Origin: Candidatus Eiseniibacteriota bacterium | GTDB taxonomy: Bacteria; Eisenbacteria; RBG-16-71-46 | Length of the DNA stretch: 64,000 nucleotides | Direction of reading: 5' to 3' | Assembly: GCA_016178725.1 (NCBI GenBank) | Contig: JACOSV010000018.1 | Location: 29,518-93,517, forward strand | Part shown: positions 24,716 through 33,373 of the stretch, in pieces | Layout: every line of letters begins with the position of its first letter | Position numbering within the stretch: position 1 is the first letter of the stretch | The notes under the pieces: generated by a model | Seen by the model: only the letters and a program-made list of their open reading frames with translations | Database searches by the model: none | Told to the model about the DNA's origin: nothing | Program-made: the position numbers and the translations under genes

Positions 24716-25924
24716 ATGTTCGACACGCTGAAGCCGCAGCTCGAGGCCGAGCTCAAGAAGATCCGCGACGCCGGGCTCTACAAGGACGAGCGCGTGCTCG
24801 CCTCGGCGCAGGGACCCGAGGTCACGCTCGCCGACGGCCGCACGGTGCTCGTCTTCTGCGCCAACAACTACCTCGGCCTCTCGAGCCATCCCGACGTGAT
24901 CGCGGCGGCTCACCGCGCGCTCGACAGCCGAGGCTACGGCCTCTCGTCGGTCCGGTTCATCTGCGGCACGCAGGACATCCACAAGACGCTCGAGCGGAAG
25001 ATCGCCGAGTTCCTGCGCACCGACGATACGATCCTCTACGCGGCATGCTTCGACGCCAACGGCGGCGTCTTCGAGCCGCTGCTCGGCGAAGAGGACGCGA
25101 TCATCTCGGACGCCCTGAACCACGCCTCGATCATCGACGGCGTCCGGCTGTGCAAGGCGCAGCGCTGGCGCTACGAGAACAACGACATGGCCGACCTCGA
25201 GCGTTGCCTGAAGGAGGCCGTCGCCAAAGGCACGCGCCACCGCCTGATCGCGACCGACGGCGCCTTCAGCATGGACGGGGGCATCGCTGATCTGAAGTCC
25301 GTCTGCGACCTCGCGGAGCGCTACCGGGCCCTGGTGATGGTGGACGACTGCCACGGCATCGGGTTCCTCGGCGCCAGCGGCCGGGGCAGCACCGAGCTCG
25401 CCGGCGTCATGGGCCGCGTCGACATCATCACCGGGACGCTCGGCAAGGCGCTGGGCGGAGCGCTCGGCGGCTTCACCACCGGCCGGCGCGAGATCATCGA
25501 GTTCCTGCGCCAGCGTTCGCGACCCTATCTCTTCTCGAACACGCTTCCGCCCGCGGTCGTCGGCGCGAGCATCGCGGTGTTCGACCTGCTTTCGCGCACG
25601 ACCGAGCTGCGCGACCGGCTCGAGACCAACACGAAGCGCTTCCGCGCCGCGATGACCGCGGCCGGGTTCGACATCAAGCCCGGCACGCACCCGATCGTGC
25701 CGATCATGCTCCACGACGAGCGCCTCGCCCACGACATGGCGCGGCGGCTGCTCGATCGCGGCCTCTACGTCATCGGCTTCTCGTTCCCGGTGGTGCCCAG
25801 GGGACAGGCGCGGATCCGCGTCCAGCTCTCCGCGGCGCACGAGACCCGGCACATCGATCGCGCGGTCGCCGCCTTCACCGAGGTCGGGCAGGAGCTGGGC
25901 GTCCTTCATATCTCCGCGCGCTAG
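24716..25924 (+). CDS. kbl: Glycine C-acetyltransferase (2-amino-3-ketobutyrate CoA ligase)
   Basis: PLP alpha-oxoamine synthase: CANNYLGLSSHPDVIAAAHRALDSRGYGLSSVRFICGTQDIHK, VDDCHGIGFLG, GTLGKALGGALGG. Confidence 0.95.
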   Translation: MFDTLKPQLEAELKKIRDAGLYKDERVLASAQGPEVTLADGRTVLVFCANNYLGLSSHPDVIAAAHRALDSRGYGLSSVRFICGTQDIHKTLERKIAEFLRTDDTILYAACFDANGGVFEPLLGEEDAIISDALNHASIIDGVRLCKAQRWRYENNDMADLERCLKEAVAKGTRHRLIATDGAFSMDGGIADLKSVCDLAERYRALVMVDDCHGIGFLGASGRGSTELAGVMGRVDIITGTLGKALGGALGGFTTGRREIIEFLRQRSRPYLFSNTLPPAVVGASIAVFDLLSRTTELRDRLETNTKRFRAAMTAAGFDIKPGTHPIVPIMLHDERLAHDMARRLLDRGLYVIGFSFPVVPRGQARIRVQLSAAHETRHIDRAVAAFTEVGQELGVLHISAR

Positions 25925-25932
25925 GAACGATC

Positions 25933-26316
25933 GTGTCCGATTCCGCCGCTCACGAGTATCCCTACGTCACGCTTCTCAACGTCCTCTATCCCCAGCTCGA
26001 GGTCGTCAACGTCCGCGGGCTGATCGACGGCTGCACGCATCGCTGGTGGAACCAGACGCTGTGCAAGGTGAACGACTCGGTCGTGCGACTCGGCGTCGTC
26101 CGCGGCGAGTATCACTGGCATCAGCACGACGACGAGGACGAGTTCTTCTTCGTCGTCGAGGGGCGGCTGCTCATCGATCTCGAGGACCGCACGGTCGAGC
26201 TCCCGGCGGGGAAGGGCTTCGTCGTGCCGAAGGGCGTGCGCCACCGCCCGCGGGCGCCGGAGCGCACCGCGATTCTGATGGTCGAGGGCGCAGGGATCGT
26301 TCCGACCGGGGACTAG
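25933..26316 (+). CDS. Small cupin-domain protein
   Basis: GEYHWHQHDDEDEFFFVVEGRLLIDLEDRTVELPAGKGFVVPKGVRHRP. Confidence 0.85.
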   Translation: MSDSAAHEYPYVTLLNVLYPQLEVVNVRGLIDGCTHRWWNQTLCKVNDSVVRLGVVRGEYHWHQHDDEDEFFFVVEGRLLIDLEDRTVELPAGKGFVVPKGVRHRPRAPERTAILMVEGAGIVPTGD

Positions 26317-26329
26317 GGGGCCCGCTTCC

Positions 26330-26358
26330 TTGACCGCTCCGGTCGCGTTCGCTAACGT
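26330..26358 (+). promoter_or_regulatory. Sigma70-like promoter candidate (TTGACC-N17-TAACGT)
   Basis: TTGACC 26330-26335; TAACGT 26353-26358; directly upstream of gcvT. Confidence 0.5.
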
Positions 26359-26385
26359 GCGTCCGCCTCTCACCCGGAGCCTTTC

Positions 26386-27501
26386 GTGGAGCCCACGGCC
26401 ACCCTCAAGCGCACGCCGTTCCATCGCTTTCACAAGGATGCGGGCGCCAAACTCGTCGATTTCGCTGGCTTCGAGATGCCGCTCCGCTACGCCGGCGACG
26501 TGCGCGAGCATCAGGCCGTCCGAACGTGCGCCGGCCTCTTCGACATCTCGCACATGGGCGAGTTCATCGTGCGGGGCGTGGGCGCCGCGGAGTTCCTCGA
26601 CCGGGCGCTGACCAACGACATCGCCTCGACCACGCCCGGGCAGGCCATGTACACGGTCATGTGCCGGCCGGACGGCGGGATCGTGGATGACCTGTACGTC
26701 TACCGTTCGGGCGATCACTTCATGCTGGTTGTGAACGCCTCGAACATCGCCAAGGACTTCGCCTGGCTGCGGGACCAGTGCCCGACGGGCGTGTCGCTCA
26801 CCGACCGCTCGGACGACACGGCGCTGCTCGCGGTGCAGGGTCCGAAGGCGTCGGACGTCCTGCGCGGCCATGTCCCCGAGCCGGCGCTCGCGATGCCCGC
26901 GAACCGGTTCGTCGAGGGCCCGCTGTTCGGCGTCCCCGCGACGATCGCCCGCACCGGCTACACGGGCGAGGACGGCTTCGAGCTCTACTTCAAGTCCGGC
27001 GACGCGTTGGCCGTGTGGAACGGCCTGATCGAGGCGGGGCGGCCGCACGGGCTCGAGCCCGTCGGACTCGGCGCGCGTGATACGTTGCGGCTCGAGATGG
27101 CGTACATGCTCTACGGCAACGACATCGATGACACGACCTCGCCGCTCGAAGCCGGCCTCGGCTGGACCGTGAAGCTCGCCAAGCCCGCGTTCACCGGGCG
27201 CGACGCGTTGGCCCGACAGAAGGAGCAGGGCCTCACACGCCGGCTGGTCGGCCTCGAGGCCGAGGGGCGGCGCGTGCCGCGCCACGACATGGCGGTCGAA
27301 TCCGGAGGCCGCGCGGTCGGCCGCGTCACGAGCGGCGCATACGGCCCGAGCGTCGGGAAGGCGGTGGCGATGGCGTACGTCGACGCGACCTCGGCGGCGC
27401 TCGGCGCCGCGCTCGAGGTGGCGGCCGGCGCGAGCCGGATCCCGGTGCGCGTGGTCAAGCGTCCCTTCTACACCCACGGCTCCCGCCGCGCGGCGGGCTA
27501 G
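26386..27501 (+). CDS. gcvT: Glycine cleavage system T protein (aminomethyltransferase)
   Basis: RTPFHRFHKDAGAKLVDFAGFEMPLRY, FDISHMGEF, RTGYTGEDGFELY. Confidence 0.96.
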   Translation: MEPTATLKRTPFHRFHKDAGAKLVDFAGFEMPLRYAGDVREHQAVRTCAGLFDISHMGEFIVRGVGAAEFLDRALTNDIASTTPGQAMYTVMCRPDGGIVDDLYVYRSGDHFMLVVNASNIAKDFAWLRDQCPTGVSLTDRSDDTALLAVQGPKASDVLRGHVPEPALAMPANRFVEGPLFGVPATIARTGYTGEDGFELYFKSGDALAVWNGLIEAGRPHGLEPVGLGARDTLRLEMAYMLYGNDIDDTTSPLEAGLGWTVKLAKPAFTGRDALARQKEQGLTRRLVGLEAEGRRVPRHDMAVESGGRAVGRVTSGAYGPSVGKAVAMAYVDATSAALGAALEVAAGASRIPVRVVKRPFYTHGSRRAAG

Positions 27502-27509
27502 GAGGATCG

Positions 27510-27899
27510 GTGAGCTACCCCGAGGATCTGCGGTACACGGCGGAGCACGAGTGGGCGCGGCTCGAGAGCGGCCTCGTCACCGTCGGCATCACCAGCTACG
27601 CGACCGAGCAGCTCGGCGACATCGTGTTCGTCGAGCTCCCCGAGCTGGGGAGGCGGCTCGAGGCGATGAAGGCGTTCGGCACGATCGAGGCGGTCAAGAC
27701 CGCGAGCGACCTGTTCGCGCCCGTCGCCGGCGAGGTCGTCGCGATCAACGAGGCGCTCGCCGACAATCCCGCGCTCGTCAACCAGTCCCCGTTCGGCGAG
27801 GGCTGGATGATCCGCGTGAAGCCGGCCGACGCCGGCGATCTCAAGCGCCTCATGAACCACGAGGCGTACGCGCAGCTCATCGAGGAGCAGCACGCGTGA
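27510..27899 (+). CDS. gcvH: Glycine cleavage system H protein
   Basis: YTAEHEWARLESGLVTVGITSYATEQLGDIVFVELPELGRRLEAMKAFGTIEAVKTASDLFAPVAGEV with lipoyl-lysine context. Confidence 0.96.
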   Translation: MSYPEDLRYTAEHEWARLESGLVTVGITSYATEQLGDIVFVELPELGRRLEAMKAFGTIEAVKTASDLFAPVAGEVVAINEALADNPALVNQSPFGEGWMIRVKPADAGDLKRLMNHEAYAQLIEEQHA

Positions 27900-29287
27900 G
27901 CTTCATCGGCCTCTCGCGGGACGAAGAGCAGCGAATGCTGGCCGCGATCGGCGTGACGCGATTCGACGATCTGATCGCGACGGTGCCCGAGGCGGTGCGG
28001 CTGCGCGAGCCGTTGGCGGTGCCCGGACCGCTCTCGGAGATCGAATCGCGGGCGCGTTTCGGCGAGTGGGCGCGGATGAACGACGCCGACCGCATGGCCT
28101 CGTTCCTGGGCGGCGGGCTCTACGACCACTACATCCCGGCGGCGCTGCAGGCGATCGCGATGCGCTCGGAGTTCGCGACCGCCTACACGCCGTACCAGCC
28201 CGAGGTGGCCCAGGGCTCGCTCACGGCGATCTTCGAGTTCCAGAGCATGATCGTCGAGCTGACGGGCACCGAGGTCGCCAACGCCTCGCTCTACGACGGC
28301 GCCACCGCGGCCGTCGAGGCGGCACTGCTCGCGCGGCACCAGACCGGCCGCGCGCGCGTCGTCGTGGCGGGTGCGGTGCATCCGCACATCGTCGACGTCC
28401 TGCGCACGTATCTGGGCGCGGACAACGTCACGGTCGTCGCCGACCGTGGCGGCGCGTGCGCGGAGGACGACCTCCAGGCGGCGCTCGGGGCCAACGTCGC
28501 GGCGGTCCTCTACCAGCACCCGAACTTCTTTGGCGTCCTCGAGCAGCCGGCCGCGCTGCACGCGCTCGCCCACGGCGCCGGCGCGCTGGCGGTCGCGGTG
28601 TGCGACCCGATCGCGCTGGCGCTGCTCGAGCCGCCGGGGGCGGCGGGCGCCGACATCGTCGTCGGCGAGGGCCAGTCGCTCGGCAATCCGCCGTCCTTCG
28701 GCGGGCCGCTGCTCGGGTTCTTCGCCTGCACGAAGGCGCTGGTGCGGCGGATGCCGGGGCGCATCGCCGGCGAGACCGTGGATCGGCTCGGCCGGCGCGG
28801 GTTCGTGCTCACGCTCCAGACCCGCGAGCAGCACATCCGGCGCGAGAAGGCGACCTCGAACATCTGCACGAATCAGGGTCTGCTCGCGCTGCGCGCGACG
28901 ATCTATCTCGGCCTGCTCGGCAAACTCGGGCTCACCGAGGTCGCCGAGCTGTGCGTGCAGAAGTCGCATCATGCAGCGGAACGCGCCGCGGCGATCGCGG
29001 GCTATCGGCTCGCCTTCGACGCGCCGTTCTTCCGCGAGTTCGTGCTCGAGTGCCCGGTGGACGCGGCCACCGTGATCCGCGCCGGCCGCGCCGCGGGCGT
29101 GCTCGCGGGCATCGACCTCGGCCGATTCCAGCCCGAGTGGCGCCGGCGGCTGCTGGTCGCGGTCACGGAACAGCGGAGCGCCGCCGACATCGAGCGCTGG
29201 CTCGGCGCGCTGCGTGCCGCGGCCGGAACGTCGCGCGACACGGTCGCGGCGGCGGGGGACGGCGGCGCCCGGCGAGGCGCGCGATGA
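27896..29287 (+). CDS. gcvPA: Glycine dehydrogenase (decarboxylating) subunit 1
   Basis: GTG start overlapping gcvH stop; FLGGGLYDHYIPAALQAIAMRSEFATAYTPYQPEVAQGSLTAIFEFQSMI. Confidence 0.95.
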   Translation: MSFIGLSRDEEQRMLAAIGVTRFDDLIATVPEAVRLREPLAVPGPLSEIESRARFGEWARMNDADRMASFLGGGLYDHYIPAALQAIAMRSEFATAYTPYQPEVAQGSLTAIFEFQSMIVELTGTEVANASLYDGATAAVEAALLARHQTGRARVVVAGAVHPHIVDVLRTYLGADNVTVVADRGGACAEDDLQAALGANVAAVLYQHPNFFGVLEQPAALHALAHGAGALAVAVCDPIALALLEPPGAAGADIVVGEGQSLGNPPSFGGPLLGFFACTKALVRRMPGRIAGETVDRLGRRGFVLTLQTREQHIRREKATSNICTNQGLLALRATIYLGLLGKLGLTEVAELCVQKSHHAAERAAAIAGYRLAFDAPFFREFVLECPVDAATVIRAGRAAGVLAGIDLGRFQPEWRRRLLVAVTEQRSAADIERWLGALRAAAGTSRDTVAAAGDGGARRGAR

Positions 29288-30786
29288 CGACGATGCCGCG
29301 GCGGCTCCTGATCGAGCAGGGCGGGCCGGGCCATCGCGGGCCGGCACTGCCGCGTTGCGACGTGCCGACCCGGCCCGTCACCGAGCACCTGCGCGGCGCG
29401 CGCCTGCGTGCGGAGCTGCGTCTGCCCGAGGTGAGCGAGCCCGAGGTCGTGCGGCACTTCGTCGAGCTCTCGACGCTCAACCACCACATCGACCGCGGGC
29501 TCTATCCGCTCGGCTCGTGCACGATGAAGCACAACCCCAAGATCAACGACGAGATCGCCGGGCTGGCCGGGTTCGCGCTCGCGCACCCGCTCGGCGACGA
29601 CGCCGCGAACCAGGGCGCGCTGCGCGTGATCCGCGAGCTCGAGAAGGCACTCGCCGCGATCAGCGGCTTCGCCGCGGTGAGCACGCAGCCGGCGGCGGGC
29701 GCTCAGGGCGAGATGACCGGCCTGCTCATGATCCGCGCCCACCATCGGGCGCGCGGCGAGGGCGAGACGCGCCGGCGCGTCATCGTGCCCGACTCGGCGC
29801 ACGGCACGAACCCGGCGAGCGTCCACCTCGTCGGCTACGAGACGGTGGTGATCCCGTCCGAGGCGCACGCGACCGTGGATCTCGACGCGCTGCGCGGCGC
29901 GCTCGACGAGCGCGCCGCGGCGGTCATGCTCACCGTGCCCAACACGCTCGGCCTGTTCGAGCCGCGCATCCGCGAGATCACCGCGCTCGCGCACGCCGCC
30001 GGAGCGCAGGTCTACATGGACGGCGCCAACATGAACGCGCTGGTCGGGCTCGTGCGCCCGGGCGACCTCGGCTTCGACGTCATGCACATCAACCTGCACA
30101 AGACGTTCTCGACGCCGCACGGCGGCGGCGGGCCGGGCGCCGGGCCGGTCGCGGTCGCGGCGCACCTCGAGCCCTACCTGCCGGCTCCCCGCGTGGTGGA
30201 GCGCGACGGTCGCTACGCGCTCGACGAGGACCGGCCGCGCTCGATCGGACGCGTGCACTCGTTCCACGGCAACTTCGGCATCCTGCTGCGTGCGCTGGTC
30301 TATGTCTCGACGCTCGGTCCCGAGGGGCTGCGCGCCGTGAGCCGCACCGCGATCCTCAACGCCAACTACCTCATGCGCCGGCTCGCCGGGCGCTACGACC
30401 TGCCGCACCCGGAGCACTGCATGCACGAATTCGTGCTCTCGGGGCGCGGACTCAAGCGCCACGGCGTCAAGACGCTCGACGTCGCGAAGCGTCTGCTCGA
30501 TTTCGGCGTCCACGCGCCGACGGTCTACTTTCCCCTGATCGTCGACGAGGCGCTGATGATCGAGCCCACCGAGACCGAGACGCTCGACCGGCTCGATCAC
30601 TTCGCCGCCGCGATGGAACGCATCGCGGACGAGGCGGCCGCGAATCCGCAGACGCTGCTCGACGCGCCGCACACGACGCCGGTCGGCCGGCTCGACGAGG
30701 CGCGCGCCGCGCGCGAGCTCAAGCTCCACTGGGCGTCTTCCGGCGCCGCGCGTCCCGCCGCCGCGCCCGCATCCGCGCGTGGCTGA
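29284..30786 (+). CDS. gcvPB: Glycine dehydrogenase (decarboxylating) subunit 2
   Basis: ATGA overlap with gcvPA; SCTMKHNPKINDEIAGLAGFA, DSAHGTNPAS, NLHKTFSTPHGGGGPGAGPV. Confidence 0.96.
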   Translation: MTTMPRRLLIEQGGPGHRGPALPRCDVPTRPVTEHLRGARLRAELRLPEVSEPEVVRHFVELSTLNHHIDRGLYPLGSCTMKHNPKINDEIAGLAGFALAHPLGDDAANQGALRVIRELEKALAAISGFAAVSTQPAAGAQGEMTGLLMIRAHHRARGEGETRRRVIVPDSAHGTNPASVHLVGYETVVIPSEAHATVDLDALRGALDERAAAVMLTVPNTLGLFEPRIREITALAHAAGAQVYMDGANMNALVGLVRPGDLGFDVMHINLHKTFSTPHGGGGPGAGPVAVAAHLEPYLPAPRVVERDGRYALDEDRPRSIGRVHSFHGNFGILLRALVYVSTLGPEGLRAVSRTAILNANYLMRRLAGRYDLPHPEHCMHEFVLSGRGLKRHGVKTLDVAKRLLDFGVHAPTVYFPLIVDEALMIEPTETETLDRLDHFAAAMERIADEAAANPQTLLDAPHTTPVGRLDEARAARELKLHWASSGAARPAAAPASARG

Positions 30787-31231
30787 CCGTCCGCCCGCGC
30801 CGCCGCCCGTGGATCCGTCCGCGCCGCTCGAGTGGTCGTTCAACCCGTGGCATGAACGACCGGCGCAGGCGTGGGGCGCGGCGGCCGTGGTGATCGTCAC
30901 CGTGGCGCTGGTCGCGGGCGCGGGGCTCCCGGCACTGGTCACGGCGGCGCTCGCGGCAGGGCTCGGCGCGGCACTCGGCCGGGCGCTGCTGCCGGCGCGC
31001 TGCGCGCTCGACGACGCCGGCGTCCGCTGGGGCGTCGGACCGCTCGTCCAGCGCCGGCCGTGGTCGGCGTTCCGGCGCGCGGTACGCGCCGGCGACGGCG
31101 TGCTGCTCTCGCCCTTCTCGCGGCGCAGCCGCCTCGACGCGTACCGCGCCGTGTTCCTTCCGTTCCCGTCGCGCCTCGCCGCGCGGCTCGTCCCGGACAT
31201 CGACGCGCGACTCGCCCGCCATGGCCTCTGA
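30779..31231 (+). CDS. Small membrane protein of unknown function
   Basis: Overlaps gcvPB end; two adjacent hydrophobic segments (GAAAVVIVTVALVAGAGLPALVTAALAAGLGAALG) then a basic domain; same frame/strand as operon. Confidence 0.6.
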   Translation: MADRPPAPPPVDPSAPLEWSFNPWHERPAQAWGAAAVVIVTVALVAGAGLPALVTAALAAGLGAALGRALLPARCALDDAGVRWGVGPLVQRRPWSAFRRAVRAGDGVLLSPFSRRSRLDAYRAVFLPFPSRLAARLVPDIDARLARHGL

Positions 31232-31541
31232 TCCCGCCGCGCCGACGCCCGACGCCGAGGACCTCGCCCTCCTCGACCGCGCCGCCGCACGCATCGTCGA
31301 GCTCCACATGGAGGTGCCGGCGATCCTCACGCTCGAGAGCGTGCGGCCGCTCACACTGGTCGCGGGCCAGGCGATGATCTTCTTCGAACCGATGGTGCAG
31401 GCGCTGTTCCGACTCGGCGACTACCGACGGTTCACCGCGCTGATCGAGCGGCGCGGGACGCCCCCGCTCCTGATCGAACGCATCGAGCGCGCGGCCGAAG
31501 CGGCGCGCTCCAGGCGCGCCGCGAACGGCCCGCCGGCCTGA
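31221..31541 (+). CDS. Small protein of unknown function
   Basis: Translationally coupled placement between 30779..31231 and 31553..33373; VPAILTLESVRPLTLVAGQAMIFFEPMVQALFRLGDYRRFTALIE. Confidence 0.55.
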   Translation: MASDPAAPTPDAEDLALLDRAAARIVELHMEVPAILTLESVRPLTLVAGQAMIFFEPMVQALFRLGDYRRFTALIERRGTPPLLIERIERAAEAARSRRAANGPPA

Positions 31542-31552
31542 GCGCGAGGCGC

Positions 31553-33373
31553 ATGGACCCCCGACCCTTCGACACCGCCCACATCCGCTCCATCCTCGCC
31601 ACCGACTGCGGCTCGACCACCACCAAGGCGATCCTGATCGAGCGCCGTGGCGACGCGTTCCGCCTCATCGTGCGCGGCGAGGCGCCCACCACGGTCGAGG
31701 CGCCGTTCGAGGACGTGACGCGCGGCGTGCTGAACGCGGTGCGCGAGGTCGAAGAGCTCGCCGGCCGCCGCATCCTCGACGGCGACCGCATCGTCTCGCC
31801 GCAGACCGCCGACGTCGGCGTGGACCTCTACGTCTCGACCTCGAGCGCGGGCGGCGGACTGCAGATGACCGTCTCGGGGCTGGTGCTGCAGATGACGGGG
31901 GAGAGCGCGCAGCGCGCCGCGCTGGGCGCCGGCGCGATCGTGATGGACGTGATCGCGCTCAACGACGGACGGCGGCCGCACGAGAAGATCCGCCGGCTGC
32001 GCCAGCTGCGCCCCGACATGATCCTGCTCTCGGGCGGCACCGACGGCGGCGACGTGCGCCGCGTCGCCGAGATGGCCGAGATCCTCCTCGCCGCCGATCC
32101 GCGCGCGCGCCTCGGCGCCGGCTACCAGCTGCCGGTGATCTACGCCGGCAACAAGGACGCGGCCGGCGTGGTGCGCGAGACGCTCGCCGAGAAGACGGCG
32201 CTCTCCGTGGTGCCCAACCTGCGGCCGGCGATGGAGCGCGAGAACCTCGGACCCGCGCGCGACGCGATCCACGAGCTGTTCATGGAGCACGTGATGGCGC
32301 ACGCGCCCGGCTACAAGAAGCTCATGACCTGGTCGCCGGTGCCGATCATGCCGACGCCCGGCGCGGTCGGGATCATCATCGAGGCCATCGCGCGGCGGGA
32401 CGGACGGTCGGTCGTGGGCGTGGACATCGGCGGCGCGACCACCGACGTCTTCTCGGTGTTCGGCGGCGTGTTCAACCGCACCGTGTCGGCGAACCTGGGC
32501 ATGAGCTACTCGGTGTCGAACGTCATGGCCGAGGCCGGGCTCGCGAACATCCTGCGCTGGGTGCCGTTCGCCGTCGACGAAGAGGACCTGCGCAACCGGG
32601 TCAAGAACAAGATGATCCGCCCGACGACGATCCCGCAGACGCTCGAGGACCTGGTGATCGAGCAGGCGATCGCGCGAGAGGCGCTGCGGCTCGCGTTCGA
32701 GCAGCACAAGGCGCTCGCGGTCGGGCTCAAGGGCGTGCAGACCGAGCGCACGATCTCGGACATCATGAGCCAGAGCGCCAGCGGCGCGACGCTCGTGGAC
32801 CTGCTCGACCTCGGGCTGCTGGTCGGTTCGGGCGGCGTGCTCTCGCACGCGCCGCGCCGCGCGCAGGCGGCGCTGATGATGATCGACGCGTTCCTGCCCG
32901 AAGGCCTCACGCACCTCGCCGTCGACAGCATCTTCATGGCCCCGCAGCTCGGCGTGCTCTCGACGGTGCACGAGGCGGCGGCGACGCAGGTGTTCGAGCA
33001 CGACTGCCTGGTGCGGCTGGGCGCGGTGCTCGCGCCGATCGGCGCCGGGCGGGCGGGACAGTCGTGCGTCACGGTCGAGGTGCGCGGCCCGGGGGGATCG
33101 GGCGCGCCGGTGCGCATCGCCTACGGCGAGCTCGTGCTGCTGCCGCTGCCGGAGGAGGGGGTCGTGCGCGTGGTCGCCACACCCGAGCGCGGCTTCGACC
33201 TCGGCGCGGGCAAGGGCAAGCCGCTCGAGGCCGAGGTGACCGGCGGTGTCGTCGGCCTGATCGTGGACGCGCGCGGCCGGCGCCCGTTCGCGCTGCCCGA
33301 CGCTCCCGCGGCACGCATCGCGAAGCTCAAGCAGTGGCACGCGGCGCTCGGCCTCTACGCGAGGGACATCTAG
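31553..33373 (+). CDS. Glutamate mutase MutL/GlmL-like ASKHA-fold protein
   Basis: STDCGSTTTKAILIE, DVGVDLYVSTSSAGGGLQMTVSGLV, ILLSGGTDGGDVRRVAEMAE, VPIMPTPGAV, VVGVDIGGATTDVFSVFGG; this is MutL of glutamate mutase, not mismatch-repair MutL. Confidence 0.82.
   Translation: MDPRPFDTAHIRSILATDCGSTTTKAILIERRGDAFRLIVRGEAPTTVEAPFEDVTRGVLNAVREVEELAGRRILDGDRIVSPQTADVGVDLYVSTSSAGGGLQMTVSGLVLQMTGESAQRAALGAGAIVMDVIALNDGRRPHEKIRRLRQLRPDMILLSGGTDGGDVRRVAEMAEILLAADPRARLGAGYQLPVIYAGNKDAAGVVRETLAEKTALSVVPNLRPAMERENLGPARDAIHELFMEHVMAHAPGYKKLMTWSPVPIMPTPGAVGIIIEAIARRDGRSVVGVDIGGATTDVFSVFGGVFNRTVSANLGMSYSVSNVMAEAGLANILRWVPFAVDEEDLRNRVKNKMIRPTTIPQTLEDLVIEQAIAREALRLAFEQHKALAVGLKGVQTERTISDIMSQSASGATLVDLLDLGLLVGSGGVLSHAPRRAQAALMMIDAFLPEGLTHLAVDSIFMAPQLGVLSTVHEAAATQVFEHDCLVRLGAVLAPIGAGRAGQSCVTVEVRGPGGSGAPVRIAYGELVLLPLPEEGVVRVVATPERGFDLGAGKGKPLEAEVTGGVVGLIVDARGRRPFALPDAPAARIAKLKQWHAALGLYARDI

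Noticed and set aside
26317-26385. Glycine riboswitch upstream of gcvT
   Set aside because: Only ~70 nt between genes and filled by a promoter-like TTGACC-N17-TAACGT; no tandem glycine-aptamer features seen.
31553-33373. Reading the MutL-like protein as mismatch-repair MutL (mutS is also in the window)
   Set aside because: No GHKL ATPase motifs; sequence matches glutamate mutase accessory MutL/GlmL (ASKHA) instead.
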